From an uncultured Piscinibacter sp. (GTDB lineage: Bacteria > Pseudomonadota > Gammaproteobacteria > Burkholderiales > Burkholderiaceae_C), in the NCBI RefSeq assembly GCF_937952055.1, contig NZ_CALFYO010000032.1:124001-188000 (forward strand): a stretch of 64,000 nt of DNA, read 5' to 3'. Each line of letters begins with the position of its first letter. Within the stretch, counting starts at the first letter, position 1. Position numbers and translations under genes: made by a program. This document shows positions 62,287-64,000 of the stretch, piece after piece. Below the pieces are notes generated by a model that worked only from the letters and a program-made list of their open reading frames with translations, searched no databases and had not been told where the DNA came from.

Positions 62287-63120
62287 GGTGACGAGCTTGC
62301 CACACACCTGGTGCGCACTGGGTATCAAGACACTCCACGGCGCTCGACGACCGCTTGCCAACCATCAGAATCACCGGTCTCACGGTCGGGAAGGTGCAGG
62401 GACATCGATGACTACTCTTGTCGTCAACGGTCGACTGAGTAGCCGTGCTGGCTGACGGACGCCGCGGCAAAGCGCGCTTGGCCGTATCCCGGAGGTGGCC
62501 TATGTGGACTGGACGGCGGTGCACAGATCGCAAGACTTGGGCAGGGGTCTGGCGAGGCTCACGCACGGGGTCGCGAACTTCGCGGCGAGGCTGAACGACG
62601 AAGTTCCCAGCGGCTCTCGGGGCTCTGCGCGCGACCAAGCTACCCGTTGCGACGCGTGCGACATCGATCAAGGTGCGCCAGGAGTCGGGCCGCCTGCGGC
62701 GGGCGTTAGTGGGCAACCTTTCGCGGCAAATCAACCACTTGCGCGCCTCCCTGGCCGCTTTCGGAGTTCAATAATCAACAAATGAAGATCAGAAATTGAT
62801 GGATTTCGACACGATCTTCATCAACGACGAACTTCGACAACGGTTCCGACGGTGGCGGGGTCTGCATCGTTCTGCATAAGACTATTCCAGAAATGCATGA
62901 CCCCCCGATCTCTGGTGGTTACCGGGCCATTACACTGGATCGACAATCGTTCCAGCCTGTTTCGCACGTGGCCCGCCGCCGTGATCCGGCGCCGCCGCGA
63001 AACCCGCCGTAACCCCCTCGGCGAAGCGATCAGCGGCATTGGGCAAGCCCTCCGGGCCGTCGAACCGGGCTCAGCAGGTTTGCCCAATCCCGCCTTTTGA
63101 CTTTGAAGATTGGACCTGAC
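62287..63120. other. 834-bp region upstream of pckG without a recognised gene
   Basis: The left half has open frames with no assignable family. The segment 62760-62800 is AT-rich and likely contains a promoter. No regulator binding site could be assigned with confidence. Confidence 0.4.
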
Positions 63121-64000
63121 ATGAATCGTCCCGTGCTGGAAGGGGTGCGCCTGAACGCGCCCGCCTATGTTCGTCATGCCCGGCTGCTGGCCTGGGTCGC
63201 CGAGATGGCGGCGCTCACCGAAGCGAGGGAGGTCTACTGGTGCGACGGTTCGCGGGAGGAATACGACCGCCTGTGCAGCCAGCTCGTCGAGGCCGGCACG
63301 ATGAAGCGGCTCAATCCGGAACTGCGGCCGAACAGCTACCTGGCCTGCAGCGACCCCAGCGACGTGGCGCGCGTCGAGGACCGCACCTTCATCTGCTGCG
63401 AACGCAAGGAAGACGCCGGCCCGACCAACAACTGGGTGGCGCCGGCGCAGATGCGCGAACTGCTGCAGACAGGAGACAAGGCCCTGTTCCGCGGCGCGAT
63501 GCGCGGCCGCACGATGTACGTGGTGCCTTTCAGCATGGGTCCGATCGGCTCGCCGATCGCGCACATCGGCGTCGAGCTGAGCGACAGCCCGTACGTGGCG
63601 GTCAACATGAAAATCATGACGCGCATGGGCCGCGCCGTGCTCGACGTGCTGGGCAGCGACGGCTTCTTCGTGCCCTGCATGCACACTGTCGGGGCGCCGC
63701 TCGAACCGGGTCAGAAGGACGTGGCCTGGCCCTGCAACAAGACGAAGTACATCGTCCATTACCCCGAGACGCAGGAGATCTGGAGCTACGGCTCCGGCTA
63801 CGGTGGCAACGCCCTGCTGGGCAAGAAGTGCTTCGCGCTGCGCATCGCCTCGACCATGGGCCGCGATCAGGGATGGCTCGCCGAGCACATGCTGATCCTC
63901 GGCGTCACCTCGCCGCAGGGCAAGAAGTACCACCTGGCCGCCGCGTTCCCCAGCGCCTGCGGCAAGACCAACTTCTCGATGCTGATCCCGCCGCCGGGAC
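63121..64000 (+). CDS. pckG: Phosphoenolpyruvate carboxykinase (GTP), 5' part only
   Basis: The frame is open from ATG 63121 to the window end, giving the first 293 residues. It makes PEP from oxaloacetate with GTP, the gluconeogenic entry step in the cytosol. Marks of the GTP-dependent class are VYWCDGSREEYDRLCSQLVE, RTFICCERKEDAGPTNNW, RGRTMYVVPFSMGPIGSP, WSYGSGYGGNALLGKKCFAL (short cores) and the kinase-1a/P-loop region FPSACGKTNFSML at the edge. All are as expected. The remaining roughly 320 residues lie outside the window. Confidence 0.97.
   Translation, partial: MNRPVLEGVRLNAPAYVRHARLLAWVAEMAALTEAREVYWCDGSREEYDRLCSQLVEAGTMKRLNPELRPNSYLACSDPSDVARVEDRTFICCERKEDAGPTNNWVAPAQMRELLQTGDKALFRGAMRGRTMYVVPFSMGPIGSPIAHIGVELSDSPYVAVNMKIMTRMGRAVLDVLGSDGFFVPCMHTVGAPLEPGQKDVAWPCNKTKYIVHYPETQEIWSYGSGYGGNALLGKKCFALRIASTMGRDQGWLAEHMLILGVTSPQGKKYHLAAAFPSACGKTNFSMLIPPPG

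Noticed and set aside
62500..62785. Plus-strand frame with LGRGLARLTHGVANFAARLNDEV
   Set aside because: Looks weakly protein-like but has no family match and no ribosome binding site; left as unassigned intergenic sequence.
1..64000. tRNA, rRNA and CRISPR features
   Set aside because: No T-loop (GGTTCGA) in a tRNA context, no rRNA core segments and no regularly spaced direct repeats were seen on reading.

Overview
The window is a high-GC chromosomal segment with strong third-position G+C bias. The gene content (partial tgt, a UbiH-type quinone hydroxylase, rlmJ, an LplT/PlsC fusion, an Old Yellow Enzyme, GTP-dependent pckG at the right edge) fits a betaproteobacterium of the order Burkholderiales, most likely in the Rubrivivax/Leptothrix/Methylibium neighbourhood. 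The order is inferred from gene style and synteny, not from a search. No rRNA, tRNA or CRISPR array was seen.

Layout. 0-16.8 kb is dense, mostly intact core-type sequence: tgt, a ubiquinone hydroxylase, a CPBP protease coupled to an MFS-acyltransferase fusion, a DUF2145/YiaAB membrane cluster beside a HTH regulator, a lipoprotein, rlmJ, an ene-reductase, a BON-LysM protein, a MOSC protein with a substrate-binding protein, and a four-gene operon built on a MoxR AAA+ ATPase and a VWA-like metallopeptidase. 16.9-19.2 kb is a decaying partner-switch module (STAS remnant, anti-sigma ATPase, SpoIIE-type phosphatase). 19.2-21.7 kb is a translationally coupled enoyl-CoA hydratase / thioesterase / ECF sigma operon. 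21.8-29.2 kb is a copper-handling region: cueR, copZ, copA, a cupredoxin and a CusF-like protein. CueR-type dyad promoters with a 19-bp spacer lie in front of cueR and copA, a similar dyad lies before copZ, and one more lies before a broken kelch lipoprotein gene.

30.6-34.8 kb carries an FAD amine-oxidase-like protein, a membrane-anchored cyclopropane-synthase-like methyltransferase and a convergent phytoene-desaturase-like flavoprotein, a candidate lipid-modifying set. 35-41 kb is scarred: IS91-family transposase fragments, a trapped VOC gene fragment, a very large cNMP-binding/thioredoxin-reductase-like/sulfide-quinone-reductase-like fusion with one apparent frameshift, an M23 peptidase and a frameshifted orphan receiver domain. 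41.9-45.8 kb is a DevBCA-type exporter with its TetR/CerR regulator and a twin TTGATCAA site over the promoter. 46-49.5 kb has a broken tyrosine recombinase, then a cyclophilin-like protein and an alpha/beta hydrolase divergent from a LysR regulator. 49.8-62.3 kb holds a CoA-transferase, small secreted, GYD and membrane proteins, an actin-like ParM/StbA protein with a downstream partner, a broken MFS gene, two Burkholderiales-type hypothetical genes, an mnmA 3' fragment abutting another IS91 remnant, and a DUF1439 protein. pckG enters at 63.1 kb and runs off the window.

A recurring theme is decay: at least six genes between 17 and 59 kb need one or more frame changes to read as complete family members. 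Some look like true pseudogenes, with deletions and missing domain cores. Others (for example the T-run at 36235) could be single-base sequence errors. Gene starts were chosen from ATGA/GTGA overlaps, Shine-Dalgarno-like sequences and family N-termini.
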